DNA of 64,000 nt from Methanolobus tindarius DSM 2278 (GTDB lineage: Archaea > Halobacteriota > Methanosarcinia > Methanosarcinales > Methanosarcinaceae). Of the stretch, positions 44,501 to 53,046 are shown in pieces; the stretch's first letter is position 1, and the number at the start of each line of letters is the position of its first letter. Both the position numbers and the translations under genes were made by a program. Location of the stretch: the NCBI RefSeq assembly GCF_000504205.1, contig NZ_AZAJ01000001.1, positions 966,879-1,030,878 on the forward strand, in the 5' to 3' direction. The notes under the pieces are model-generated. The model was not told where the DNA came from, ran no database searches, and worked only from the letters and a program-made list of their open reading frames with translations.

Positions 44501-45340
44501 GGAAAGTGTTTTACTGTAGCTAGAATCACCACTGAAAGGACCAATGGAAGAACCCAAAGAGGAAGTGGTTCCATACTCTACATAAGTATTTGCATCGCTT
44601 TGGTCGACATCATAACTGATTACAGCACTATCCGAAGTGATACTACCAGAACCTACACCAGAGAGAATAGGAGCAGTGGCAGTAATGGTAGCACTACTAG
44701 TAGTAAAACTGTCTATTGAAGAATTGGAGAATTCACTTGCATTACTGGAATTGTAAGCAAAAACACTATAATAATAAGTAGTGTCTGGACTTAGACTAGA
44801 AAGTGTTTTACTGTAGCTAGAATCACCACTGAAAGGACCAATGGAAGAACCCAAAGAGGAAGTGGTTCCATACTCTACATAAGTATTTGCATCGCTTTGG
44901 TCGACATCATAACTGATTACAGCACTATCCGAAGTGATACTACCAGAACCTACACCAGAGAGAATAGGAGCAGTGGCAGTAATGGTAGCACTACTAGTAG
45001 TAAAACTGTCTATTGAAGAATTGGAGAATTCACTTGCATTACTGGAATTGTAAGCAAAAACACTATAATAATAAGTAGTGTCTGGACTTAGACTAGAAAG
45101 TGTTTTACTGTAGCTAGAATCACCACTGAAAGGACCAATGGAAGAACCCAAAGAAGAAGTGGTTCCATACTCTACATAAGTATTTGCATCACTTAAGTCT
45201 ACATCATAACTGATTAAAGCACTGTCCGAAGTAATATCACTAGAACCTACACCAGAGAGGATAGGAGCAGAACCTAATGCCAGTCCTGTGAATAATATAA
45301 GAGATAATCCAATTAATAGTAATTTAAACTTATTTCGCAT
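41531..45340 (-). CDS. Large S-layer-type surface protein with FN3-like repeats and PKD domain
   Basis: This 1269-residue exported protein has a signal peptide (residues 1-23), then three 99-residue FN3-like repeats (about 25-321), a PKD domain (about 323-402, with SLEWDFDDGNTTTT), two Methanosarcina-type S-layer domains (about 403-680 and 683-955; each has KYFA, DLGDADDV and SDAVIVKGVFQIS-type blocks), two Ig-like domains and a CARDB-like domain (about 960-1215), a membrane helix (1218-1240, YVLGAIGLAAIGGVAYLF) and a short cytoplasmic helix. This fits a cell-envelope S-layer or adhesion protein. AAGGAAGG precedes the ATG. Confidence 0.93.
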   Translation of the reverse strand: MRNKFKLLLIGLSLILFTGLALGSAPILSGVGSSDITSDSALISYDVDLSDANTYVEYGTTSSLGSSIGPFSGDSSYSKTLSSLSPDTTYYYSVFAYNSSNASEFSNSSIDSFTTSSATITATAPILSGVGSGSITSDSAVISYDVDQSDANTYVEYGTTSSLGSSIGPFSGDSSYSKTLSSLSPDTTYYYSVFAYNSSNASEFSNSSIDSFTTSSATITATAPILSGVGSGSITSDSAVISYDVDQSDANTYVEYGTTSSLGSSIGPFSGDSSYSKTLSSLSSSTIYYYSVFAYNSSNASVFSNSTIATFTTSSSSNPPVASFDTSATSGALPLTITFTDTSTNSPTSLEWDFDDGNTTTTTNDTITHTFTSTGTYNVTLKATNGDGDDTSDAVTITVYPKTYYTGDRIWDVNADQSDDYYIWDAKSFSGFFYDLESGLSSENMTISSIDRSLSDGDIVYQTRPVETDFEHSDWGSYQVIGFMAEKYFAAYTDETEINDVDEVSLMSSGQLSKILLDVDDKESVYAGSSLILEDGYELNIVEVDVSGDDVYMTLTKDGDDIESGVVSSGEDFIYKTDLGDADDVVLVAVHVSDVFSGSESDAVIVKGVFQISDAYTELDDGESVGEMEVTSISEDLIEMENDGTVSLSKGKTITLMGSINIVVADNDDLRFAPYVDMSDPGTYELRGTVAEDDDLLTWTPLNFEGFYYDIDEGIQTETLELTAISGRTIDDGDLVYTSTPASVEFEHSDWGEFQVIGFMAEKYFAGYTDDTDIDDVDEVSLISNGQLSEVLLDDDDKASVYSGASLILEEGYTLDIVEVDTDGDDVLIELYQDGDEVDTGIVSANNDYVYKKDLGDADDVPIIIIHFNEVFAGSESNAVFVKGIFQISEDYIELEDGESYDEMEITSYSEDSIVMKNEDSITLSKDKDITLMGEVGIRVADSSDVRYYPYVEVTTAASQALSISFSESTVTEGDEVTITVKSGGKNIADATVKVEDTTIGTTDDEGTIDYDADEAGTFEITAEKDGYTSASEDLEIIDKDDETRKMSIEVSPDEVYEGSSITIYVLQAIGGDEISGVTVTFDGKSIGTTGSDGTVTYTVTEAGTHSIEATKSGMNDAELDLKVNELAAEFEFSNLEISPLEIKQGQEATITADVVNTGTAEGSYNVELKVNDVIVDSQTITLSVGNSTTVEFTHEEEEPGTYEVQLGDLTTTYEVFEKSGTILYVLGAIGLAAIGGVAYLFTAGGWTVEIAQAKAAEAVEAIKELIGK
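44378..45268 (-). repeat. Three tandem 297-bp repeats in the S-layer gene
   Basis: Units are approximately 45268-44972, 44971-44675 and 44674-44378. They encode 99-residue FN3-like modules and are nearly identical at DNA level, especially units 1 and 2 and the first two-thirds of unit 3. The high identity suggests recent expansion or ongoing homogenisation, and copy number may vary. Confidence 0.9.
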
Positions 45341-45400
45341 TCTAAACCTTCCTTAAATTAAAGTGTATAATTAAATATCGTAAACTAATCCTGCCTAATC

Positions 45401-46393
45401 TTAATTCCCCAATTGTAGATAACCTTTTCGATTTATCGTCAGGTTTTCTCCGTTACGGCACCTAAGGGTAGTACCAACTTCCCGGTCAACTACTTCTCCT
45501 ATAACATTTAAATAACATGCGCTTTGAGCCGCTTCCAGCATATCCGGGGAAACTGTGCAAAGTAGCTCAAAATCACCGCCTGTGTAAAGTGCAAAATCAG
45601 CAAGAACAGAGCTTTCTGAGCTTACAAAATCTACAATTTCCTGCTGTATTGGAAGAGATTTCTCATCAATCTTAAAACCCACATTATTCAGGTCTGCAAG
45701 GTCATGAAGTGACATTGCAAGCCCGTCACTTGTGTCCATCATACTGGTTAGGGCACCCGTACGGGCAAGTTCCTGAGATTCATTTACCCGCGGAATCGGT
45801 TCAAGAAGAGTATTAAGAAGACTATCCGGGATATCAATATCATTTTCAAGAGCATGAAGCGCGGCTCCGGCAGAACCTGCAAAACCGGTTACACAGATAA
45901 TGTCGCCGGGTTTTGCACCTCTACGGGTCAGAAGCTCCGACTTGTTTACTTTTCCAAGAGCTGTGCCGGTAATTGTAAGTTCATCATGGGTGTCAATATC
46001 ACCACCTATGACAGAGGTCCCACAGAATTTAGCACAATCATTCATTCCTCTTGAAATTTCATCAATAAATGAAAGATCAGTATCTTTAGAAAAACCCATG
46101 GCTGAAAGGAAACCTATTGGCCTGGCACCCATTGATGCAACATCACTGAAGTTTACCGCAGCAGACATCCATCCAATCTGCCAGGGAGTCATACAAAGAG
46201 GAAAATCTGTCTTGCGGTGTAACATGTCTGTTGTTATCACCATATACTCATTTTCAGAAATATCAATAACTGCACAATCATCAGGTCCTGCACCCAATGT
46301 AACATCCGGATTATGGACAGAAGAAAAAATACCGGATAAACGACTAATCAGAGGACGTTCACCGAGTTCGGATACGGAAATAGAATCATTCAT
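45401..46393 (-). CDS. thiL: Thiamine-monophosphate kinase
   Basis: This 330-residue kinase makes thiamine diphosphate from the monophosphate. It has GAGPDDCAVIDI, the metal-binding TTDMLHRKTDF, NFSDVASMGARPIGFL, GGDIDTHDELTITGTALG and the C-terminal TSDGLAMSLHDLA block. Length is normal. It stands alone between the S-layer gene and a pair of hairpins. Confidence 0.95.
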   Translation of the reverse strand: MNDSISVSELGERPLISRLSGIFSSVHNPDVTLGAGPDDCAVIDISENEYMVITTDMLHRKTDFPLCMTPWQIGWMSAAVNFSDVASMGARPIGFLSAMGFSKDTDLSFIDEISRGMNDCAKFCGTSVIGGDIDTHDELTITGTALGKVNKSELLTRRGAKPGDIICVTGFAGSAGAALHALENDIDIPDSLLNTLLEPIPRVNESQELARTGALTSMMDTSDGLAMSLHDLADLNNVGFKIDEKSLPIQQEIVDFVSSESSVLADFALYTGGDFELLCTVSPDMLEAAQSACYLNVIGEVVDREVGTTLRCRNGENLTINRKGYLQLGN

Positions 46394-46482
46394 AGTATCT
46401 GCTATTTTAATATGCTATATATAATAACTTACTGAGATTAACTGTTACTAAAAACCAGAACACAATAGCTGAAAATAAATTT

Positions 46483-46533
46483 GCTGGCATCAGGATGCCA
46501 GCTTAAATCAAAGACCAGACTCAAAAGTCTGGT
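46483..46533 (-). terminator. Tandem hairpins after the DUF4349 gene
   Basis: GCTGGCAT (46483-46490) pairs with ATGCCAGC (46495-46502), and ACCAGAC (46514-46520) pairs with GTCTGGT (46527-46533). Both are perfect, and on the minus strand each is followed by a T-rich stretch. They lie just downstream of the DUF4349 gene stop. Confidence 0.75.
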
Positions 46534-46546
46534 TAAGTCTGTATAA

Positions 46547-47410
46547 TCATCTCCTGAGTCTTCTCCTGATCAACACACCAGCTCCGCCAAAGAATATTAA
46601 AACAATTACAAGTGGCAGAAGGTATCCGACAAGAATTATCAGTGCATTGACCATTGATATGAAACCATTCACGGATTCAGAGAGTGCATCTCGAATACCC
46701 CATGAATGAGTAATTGGTCTTGGTTCAGTCACACGAATATTGATAGTTGAAAAATCAATTCTGTCATCAAGATAGTTCAACCTTCCAGTCAGACTTTCAA
46801 TCTCACCACGAACCCTTTCAAGTTCCTTTTCAACCGCAAGGACATCCTCTACAGTTTCAGTCATATTGAGAATCTCCTGAAGGCGGGCTTCCTGCCTTTC
46901 AAGATTATCCAGACGCGCACTTACATCTATGTACTCTTCCGTAACATCCTGGGCACTTACACTTTTACTTGTCACTTCACCCAGTTCACCCAGATCCTCA
47001 AGGAAAGAAGGGTATTCTGATTCCGGAATCCTGACAGTTATATATCCGTTTTTGCCCTCGTAGGAATCATAATGAGAGTCATAGACAGAGGAACTGGAAA
47101 CATATCCACCTGAAGCAACCGCCATTTTTGAGATTGAATCAAGACCTTCTGCAGCATCGCTGACCTGTACAGTCATGTCCACAGTAGTTATTGTCTTGCG
47201 GTCCACAGAAGCAGTTGAAGCTCCGCCAGAACCTCCATATCCAGACTCCTCCATAACTGCATTTCTTGCATAAGAGTCATCATAATCTTCAACAACAATG
47301 TAATCGGCAGACTGCACGGAGGATTCCTTATAGCTACTTACACAGCCCGATACAAAAGTAGCTGCCAATAAAATGATTAATACTGCAATGCTACTAAATT
47401 TTGCTTTCAT
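46547..47410 (-). CDS. DUF4349 lipoprotein
   Basis: This 287-residue protein has signal peptide and lipobox VSGC, the DUF4349 core (KTITTVDMTVQVSDAAEG, GYITVRIPESEYPSFLED), a coiled coil with EYIDVSARLDNLERQEARL and RVRGEIESLTGRLNYLDDRI, and a C-terminal membrane helix followed by basic residues (LIRRRLRR). It is anchored at both ends of its outer domain. The function is unknown; it is a probable envelope protein. Tandem hairpins terminate the gene. Confidence 0.88.
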   Translation of the reverse strand: MKAKFSSIAVLIILLAATFVSGCVSSYKESSVQSADYIVVEDYDDSYARNAVMEESGYGGSGGASTASVDRKTITTVDMTVQVSDAAEGLDSISKMAVASGGYVSSSSVYDSHYDSYEGKNGYITVRIPESEYPSFLEDLGELGEVTSKSVSAQDVTEEYIDVSARLDNLERQEARLQEILNMTETVEDVLAVEKELERVRGEIESLTGRLNYLDDRIDFSTINIRVTEPRPITHSWGIRDALSESVNGFISMVNALIILVGYLLPLVIVLIFFGGAGVLIRRRLRR

Positions 47411-47476
47411 TTAATCACACCCATTTAAAGTATAATTAAATGATTGACAGGAAAGTATTAAAAAATTGTTTAAACT

Positions 47477-48265
47477 TCAAATCGATTCGAAGTTAACTTT
47501 TTCGTTGCCTTTTTCCTTAGTCCTGACATAGATGTTATCAAGAAACTCATGAGCAACGTGGGCCAGTTCAACAAGTTCATCGTGATTAAGGGGTTTTCTG
47601 TCCCTTAAAGATTCAAGCATAGCTCTCTCGGCAAATCCCTGCTGAAGCACATACGTAACATCCTTTCTACCGGTCAGTTCATTGATTGAACGTGCAATAT
47701 TGCGCACATCATCCGAATTTCCCATGAAGTCACGAATAGTAGTTGTCCTTAATTCAAGTTCAATATTATTTTCAATAACCAGATTAATAGATTGAGATAC
47801 TCTATCCACAGCAGCTTCCGGATCAATACGAATGTCAGAAAAATCCATACAACCTATTGATTTTGCATAGCTTCCGGAATCATCCAGTGGAGCTTTTACA
47901 TCGATGAAGAATTTGTCCACAAGCCCTTCTTTGATTAGTTCAGCCATTACGTGAGGATAATGGCCATTGGTATGAATGCCAACAAGCAGACCAATCTTTT
48001 TTGCATATTTTGCAAGATTGATAACAGCATCCTTCTGCATCAGGGGCTCTCCTCCTGAGAAAACCACACTGCTGACAAAAGGCCGGGACTTCTTCATCTC
48101 TGCTTCAAGTACGGAAGCTTCCACCATGTTGCTTTCAAAAAGAAGTTCATGGTTCTGGCAATAAGGACACCTGTAAGGACATCCCCGTAAAAAGAAGACG
48201 ATTGACACCTTTCCGTGCCAATCTACAGTTGATATGGGAACAGTGTTCCCATAATTTACTTTCAT
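47477..48265 (-). CDS. nrdG: Anaerobic ribonucleotide reductase activating protein
   Basis: This 262-residue radical SAM activase has the cluster motif CPYRCPYCQNHE near the N-terminus and the VVFSGGEPLMQKDAV block. It generates the glycyl radical in NrdD. It starts 8 bp after the nrdD stop on the same strand, so the pair is co-transcribed. It is longer than the bacterial NrdG and belongs to the methanogen type. It may also activate the orphan NrdD at 32831. Confidence 0.92.
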   Translation of the reverse strand: MKVNYGNTVPISTVDWHGKVSIVFFLRGCPYRCPYCQNHELLFESNMVEASVLEAEMKKSRPFVSSVVFSGGEPLMQKDAVINLAKYAKKIGLLVGIHTNGHYPHVMAELIKEGLVDKFFIDVKAPLDDSGSYAKSIGCMDFSDIRIDPEAAVDRVSQSINLVIENNIELELRTTTIRDFMGNSDDVRNIARSINELTGRKDVTYVLQQGFAERAMLESLRDRKPLNHDELVELAHVAHEFLDNIYVRTKEKGNEKVNFESI

Positions 48266-48273
48266 GTTCTTGT

Positions 48274-50673
48274 TCAGATCATGTCTGAGGAACCGTAGCG
48301 CATCCTGTCTGCAAGCTCCTGTCTCTTACCATTGTTCCAGCCACCTACAGCCTGCACATATCCGGTTACCCTGGACATCTGCTCTACATTGGTGGAACCA
48401 CAGTTTTCACATGTGCACTTAAGACCGGACATCATGTGGAAGTCATTGAGACACACAGTCATATCCTTTGTAAATGCAAAGTAACCGATCTGAGTGTTCT
48501 TTGCAATGTTCATTGCAAATTCCTTAAGACCCTTTGCATCAGGTGAACCCTCACCCATCCAGATATGACAGATGTTTCCTCCGTCAACAATCGGGAAGAA
48601 TACATGTTCAAGATTTATCCTGTCAATAAGTGAGACATTAGCTCCTGGTGGTACATGTGTACCATTAGTGTAGTAAACAGGCAGATCTGTAGTCTTTCTG
48701 AGATTTGCAAGAGCAGCTTCCTTGTCACCCTTTACAACTTCAAGGACACAGTCCCTGTACTCATCATGGAGCATATCGGATACTGAGAATCTCTGACCTG
48801 TGGTTTCAGCAGGCGTACGTGCAAGAGCGATCTCAAGGCCATGCTTCTGACTGAGCTCATGTGCATACATTTCCATCTCAGTCATTACCCTGATGGCAAA
48901 CTTGAACGCATCTTTAGATTCATGCAACTGTGAACCGGTGTGGTACTGGACCATCTCATTGATGCCTATTACACCGATAGTGCATACAAGTGCATCAATA
49001 TCCACTGCAACGCATCCCTTCTCACCTGTCACAGGATCCTTTGGTCTCTGTGTTGCAAATGGCATTCTGTTGTTCTCGATGATGTTTTCCATCCAGTTGC
49101 GCTTTGTCTTGAAGAGCTGAATACACTGATCCATCAATTGTTTGAGGTCAGCAAAAAGAGCAGAATCGTCCCCATTAGCCCTGTATGCTGCTCTTGGGCA
49201 GTTAAGAGATACTACCTGCCAGGAACCCATTGAGAAATGTTTTCCATCCTTGAACAGGAGCTTATCATCAAAACTGTCATCTGCATCAGCATTTGCTGAG
49301 AACTGGTATGCACAGCACTGATAGCAGGATATGCCCTCACCTGCACCCCTGTATTCTGGTAACTGATTATCGAAATATGGAGTTCCGAACTTTGCTGCAA
49401 GTTCGAAGGTCATATCATAGAGTTCTTCATATGTTGGCAGTTCAGGATGTGCCTTGTTGAAGAATTCGTCCTCTTCCATAAAGTCAGGCTCAATTGAGAT
49501 CTCAGGCTTAGGGAAGTTAAACGGCTTGCCCCAGTTGTCACCCTCAATCATTACGTCCATGAGTGCCTTAAATGCAAGACGGACCTCACGCTCAAACTCA
49601 CCATATGTACGTGTCTGGGTACCATTCTCACCATTGTGGACACGTCCCTTGTAAACAGCTGGCTTGTCCCTCCAGAGCTTTGGTACACCGGGGGAGAGCT
49701 GGACTGAAGAGAATACTACTTGTCCACCACGGGCTACCATCATCTGGGTCATCTCATACACGAACATCTGCATGAGCTGTTTTACATCACTGTAAGTTTT
49801 ACCTTCTAGGTATGGAGCAAGGAATGTAAGGAAGTTGTAAAATCCCTGACCACCTGCAAAGTTTGTCTGGGCACTTCCCAGAGCCTTTACTGCGTGGAGG
49901 ATTGCGACCTCTGCCTTCATTGCAGGACCAGCTACACTTGCCTTGGCACCTGAACCGTCTGGCATAAGTCCATAGTAGAAGAAATACCTCAGGTCCCAAT
50001 CCTGGCAGAAAGCACGGGTTCCAAGATATTCAAGATCGTGAATATGAAGGTCACCATTAAGGTGCAGGTCAGCAAGCTTTGGTGGCAACAGTAGAAGGTA
50101 CTGTTCCTTTGATATCTTGTCTGCCTTCTTCTTGTGAGATGTTTCGGCATTTTCCTGAAGGTTTGCATTATCGTTTGCCTCAAAACCGCTTCCAAGGTCT
50201 ATCTCACATGCATCGTATACAGGAGTACCTATTCTGGTAGAAATATTCCTCCATTCAACATGACCTCTCTGCAGGAGTTCCATGTTGACCATTTCTCTGA
50301 TAAGCGGACCTGAAAGGAACTTGAGGTCAAGACTTCTGATACGGCGCTCTACATCCTTTGCAATGTCAAGTGCTGCATCTTTCTCAATGCCAGGCTTACC
50401 ATGGAATCTTTCAGCAAGTTTTGTTTCCTTTAACAACTGGTTCACAATTATACTGCGATCCCAGTCCACCATATGGCCAGCGGTGGTACGTACCTTTGGC
50501 ATTATGGATATATCATGACCATCGAGCGTCTTCTGTATAGCATGTTGTTTTGTGAGTGTTGTCATACTGGTATCTGTCCTCTCATCTTCCTCTGCGTGAA
50601 CCTGCATGTCAGTTCCCAAATCTGCATCTTCAAGTTCGATCTTTCCCTTAATATTAGTAGCACATACGTCCAT
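48274..50673 (-). CDS. nrdD: Anaerobic ribonucleoside-triphosphate reductase with ATP-cone
   Basis: This is a 799-residue class III RNR. An ATP-cone lies near residues 45-140 (DISIMPKVRTTAGHMVDWDR, NMELLQRGHVEWRN), then the catalytic barrel with GEGISCYQCCAYQFSAN, GSWQVVSLNCPRAAYRANGD, a Cys4 zinc site (CLNDFHMMSGLKCTCENCGS) and the glycyl-radical motif SRVTGYVQAVGGWNN. The start at 50673 has GAGGTG six bases upstream; other starts at 50676 and 50682 are close. It forms a nrdH-nrdD-nrdG operon, the arrangement studied in Methanosarcina barkeri, where a NrdH-like glutaredoxin supplies electrons. Confidence 0.95.
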   Translation of the reverse strand: MDVCATNIKGKIELEDADLGTDMQVHAEEDERTDTSMTTLTKQHAIQKTLDGHDISIMPKVRTTAGHMVDWDRSIIVNQLLKETKLAERFHGKPGIEKDAALDIAKDVERRIRSLDLKFLSGPLIREMVNMELLQRGHVEWRNISTRIGTPVYDACEIDLGSGFEANDNANLQENAETSHKKKADKISKEQYLLLLPPKLADLHLNGDLHIHDLEYLGTRAFCQDWDLRYFFYYGLMPDGSGAKASVAGPAMKAEVAILHAVKALGSAQTNFAGGQGFYNFLTFLAPYLEGKTYSDVKQLMQMFVYEMTQMMVARGGQVVFSSVQLSPGVPKLWRDKPAVYKGRVHNGENGTQTRTYGEFEREVRLAFKALMDVMIEGDNWGKPFNFPKPEISIEPDFMEEDEFFNKAHPELPTYEELYDMTFELAAKFGTPYFDNQLPEYRGAGEGISCYQCCAYQFSANADADDSFDDKLLFKDGKHFSMGSWQVVSLNCPRAAYRANGDDSALFADLKQLMDQCIQLFKTKRNWMENIIENNRMPFATQRPKDPVTGEKGCVAVDIDALVCTIGVIGINEMVQYHTGSQLHESKDAFKFAIRVMTEMEMYAHELSQKHGLEIALARTPAETTGQRFSVSDMLHDEYRDCVLEVVKGDKEAALANLRKTTDLPVYYTNGTHVPPGANVSLIDRINLEHVFFPIVDGGNICHIWMGEGSPDAKGLKEFAMNIAKNTQIGYFAFTKDMTVCLNDFHMMSGLKCTCENCGSTNVEQMSRVTGYVQAVGGWNNGKRQELADRMRYGSSDMI

Positions 50674-50698
50674 CATTCCCACCTCAGTTTGATTGCAC

Positions 50699-50950
50699 TT
50701 AGAGTATGCTGCCCAATGCTTCCAGGTTCACGTCAGGACCACTGAACAGTTCCTTATGAGTTAAAAACTCATCGCCGATCTGGAGTACCGGGGCAGTCAT
50801 GGTGAAAACACCATTGAATTTTAGTTCGGTCAAAGCTTCAGGAGTAGACATATCTGCTGTTGCAAATGCAACTCCTTTTGAAGTAAGTACCTTTTTTAAT
50901 TGCTCGCATTTCGGGCAAGTCTGTGTTGTATATATAACCACTTCAACCAT
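50699..50950 (-). CDS. nrdH: NrdH-like glutaredoxin for class III RNR
   Basis: This 83-residue thioredoxin-fold protein has the redox motif TCPKCEQLKK at the N-terminus and TAPVLQIGDEFLTHKEL in the usual cis-Pro position. It passes electrons to the NrdD encoded 25 bp downstream; in M. barkeri a ferredoxin:disulfide reductase reduces such a protein. The ATG at 50950 has GAGGG upstream, and the TATA-like TATTTATATA lies at 50971-50980 on the minus strand. Confidence 0.9.
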   Translation of the reverse strand: MVEVVIYTTQTCPKCEQLKKVLTSKGVAFATADMSTPEALTELKFNGVFTMTAPVLQIGDEFLTHKELFSGPDVNLEALGSIL

Positions 50951-50980
50951 TTTCTCGCGTCCCTCGATTGTATATAAATA

Positions 50981-51584
50981 AACTATTATATTAGTCACAT
51001 TCTGGAGAGGAACCACAATGCCATATTGAAAAAAGCAATCAACCGGCATTGCAGTCATTAGAACCTCTGTTTCCAGAAGGTAAATTATACAAATGGCTTT
51101 TAGCTTAATAATGGTTTTTCAAACTGCATTTGAATATACAGTGAAGTATCGCACACCATGTTTGTTATCAAATATGAAACATATAATAAACATAATTGAT
51201 AATAAGAATGAAACATACACGATCATAGACAAGTTACCCCAAGAATAAAGAAACTATTTTAGAAACATTTACAAACATATTTCCCATGAGTCATGAATAA
51301 CTAGAGCGATACCGAAGATTCCGGCGAAGCCAGCGTTTTCCAATCAAAAGAAAAACAATATGCATATACTCGAAAATCTTTTCTTTGCAGATCTTCTGTA
51401 GTATTCTAAGCATTACCATAATTACAGTTTGAATTACATCCCATACCACATTATTGGAATGTGCTGCCTTCGGTGGATGGTTGCTTTGTTTTTTAGAATA
51501 CATAAAATAAAACACACTACCAGTGCCAAAAGATGTATATTATAAACCCTATTATAGCAGATAATCCCAGCAAGAGGTGTAAAG
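50981..51584. other. Long AT-rich gap between the nrdHDG and radB units
   Basis: About 600 bp without a gene I can support. The left end is the nrdH promoter. ATGAAACATA is repeated twice between about 51170 and 51215 in an AT-rich patch. A minus-strand frame near 51291-51515 lacks a ribosome binding site and a recognisable product. At the right end are a TATA-like element (51535-51546) and the GAGGTG site at 51574-51579 that belong to radB. Confidence 0.5.
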
Positions 51585-52250
51585 ATAACTGAACAATTAA
51601 GTTCCGGCTGCAAGCCTATTGATGATCTTTTAGGCGGAGGATTTGAAGCAGGTGTAGTCACACAGATATTTGGAGAACCAGGAAGCGGAAAGACAAATCT
51701 GTGTCTTCAGCTTGCAGTGGAATGTGTCAAAAACGGAAAAAAAGCCATCTATATAGACACCGAAGCTATTTCGCCGAACAGGTTCAGGCAGATTGCAGGA
51801 GAAAATGCAAAAGAGATAGCTCAGCAGATAATTATCTTTGAACCTCATAATTTTGAAGAACAATATGCAGCAGTAAAAGAGATAGAGAAGCTCATATCAG
51901 ATAAAGTAGGGCTGATACTCATAGACTCTGCAACCGCTTTTTACAGATTCGAACTTGACCAGGAAGAATCCGGCATAAGGACAAGAAGAGAGCTTGCAAA
52001 CCAGATAGGACTGATACATGCCATTGCACGCAAACACAGAATAGTTGCTGTTATGACAAATCAGGTTTACAGCGACATGGCAGGTGGAGTAAGACCCATA
52101 GGAGGCAGCGGGATAGAGCACATCTCAAAAACTATAATTCAGCTTGAAAAAACCGGAGACGGGAAAAGACGCGCAAAGCTCTGGAAACACCGCTCACTTC
52201 CAGAAGGTGGCACATGTGAATTTATCATCACCAATGAAGGGGTAAGGTAA
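51585..52250 (+). CDS. radB: RadB recombinase paralogue, non-canonical ATA start
   Basis: This is a 221-residue RecA-fold protein: LSSGCKPIDDLLGGGFEAG, Walker A FGEPGSGKTNLC, Walker B LILIDSATAFYRF, and HRIVAVMTNQVYSDMAGGVR. RadB is the short archaeal RadA paralogue in recombinational repair. The Walker A and the first 44 residues lie upstream of the first GTG (51717), and the frame is open back to a TAG before 51555 with no ATG, GTG or TTG. GAGGTG at 51574-51579 lies five bases before ATA (51585), which gives the expected N-terminus ITEQLSSGCKPID. I take ATA as the start, with a sequencing error as the alternative. Confidence 0.88.
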   Translation: MTEQLSSGCKPIDDLLGGGFEAGVVTQIFGEPGSGKTNLCLQLAVECVKNGKKAIYIDTEAISPNRFRQIAGENAKEIAQQIIIFEPHNFEEQYAAVKEIEKLISDKVGLILIDSATAFYRFELDQEESGIRTRRELANQIGLIHAIARKHRIVAVMTNQVYSDMAGGVRPIGGSGIEHISKTIIQLEKTGDGKRRAKLWKHRSLPEGGTCEFIITNEGVR

Positions 52251-52293
52251 ATTCAAAACCAGCCGAGAATAGAAGATATTTTGAAAAAAAGAT

Positions 52294-53046
52294 TCATGCT
52301 CTTGCAATTGTTATGAAGCCCGTATGACCTACTTTTGATGTAGAAGGACGAGTTCCTCTTGAAGAAAATGAGATTTCACGTTCAGTGAATTCCATTGTCA
52401 TGACTTCATCAAAGCCTTCAGCATCAAGTGCGTCACGAATTTCCTTTGTCTGCTCAAAGAACGGAGAATACGTTGCAATGAAGCCACCAGGATAAAGTAC
52501 ATTCTTTACATTTGGAATGACATCTTTGGTGTTCTGAGTATCAAGAGTAATGACGTCGAACTTTTCATCAATGTTCTTAATTTCATCAACAATATTACCA
52601 CAGCGAAGTTCCACATTATCAAGGTCAGCACTTTGCACATTCTTGGCTGCAACCTTCATGAATTCTTCATTCACTTCATATGTAACAACTCGTTTTGCAA
52701 TTGAACCAAGGTACATTGTAAGAATTCCGGAACCTGTCCCTGCATCGAGCACTACGTCATTCTTGTTAAGACCGGTATAAGCAATAATCATGCCAATATC
52801 CTTTGGCATCATAGGAGCCCCGGTTCTTTTTGCATGCCTGAAGAAATCCGGCATTTTTGGACGTTGAATTGTGAACTCCTGACCCATATGAGAGACAACT
52901 ATATCCCCGAGTTCCTTGTCCACAAGAGATGATAGCTCAATTATTCCAAAATTCGTGTGCAGCTGATCATCGGATACTTTTGCGATGAACTCTTTGACCC
53001 TGTCCCTATGGGAAGTCTTCAGCAAAACCAACTCACCTATTAACAT
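52294..53046 (-). CDS. trmI: tRNA (adenine-N1)-methyltransferase, archaeal TrmI
   Basis: This 250-residue SAM-dependent enzyme methylates adenines 57 and 58 in the T-loop of tRNA. It has the linker IQRPKMPDFFRHAKRTGAP, SAM motif VLDAGTGSGILTMYLG, EVNEEFMKVAAKN, the catalytic-site Asp in VITLDTQN, and the C-terminal RPSTSKVGHTGFITIARA typical of this family. Its ATG shares one base with the stop of the HD gene, so they are coupled. Confidence 0.95.
   Translation of the reverse strand: MLIGELVLLKTSHRDRVKEFIAKVSDDQLHTNFGIIELSSLVDKELGDIVVSHMGQEFTIQRPKMPDFFRHAKRTGAPMMPKDIGMIIAYTGLNKNDVVLDAGTGSGILTMYLGSIAKRVVTYEVNEEFMKVAAKNVQSADLDNVELRCGNIVDEIKNIDEKFDVITLDTQNTKDVIPNVKNVLYPGGFIATYSPFFEQTKEIRDALDAEGFDEVMTMEFTEREISFSSRGTRPSTSKVGHTGFITIARA

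Noticed and set aside
51291-51515. Minus-strand 74-codon frame in the nrdH-radB gap, ending in WLRRNLRYRSSYS
   Set aside because: No ribosome binding site, no recognisable domain and AT-rich random-like composition. A transposase remnant is conceivable but cannot be shown.
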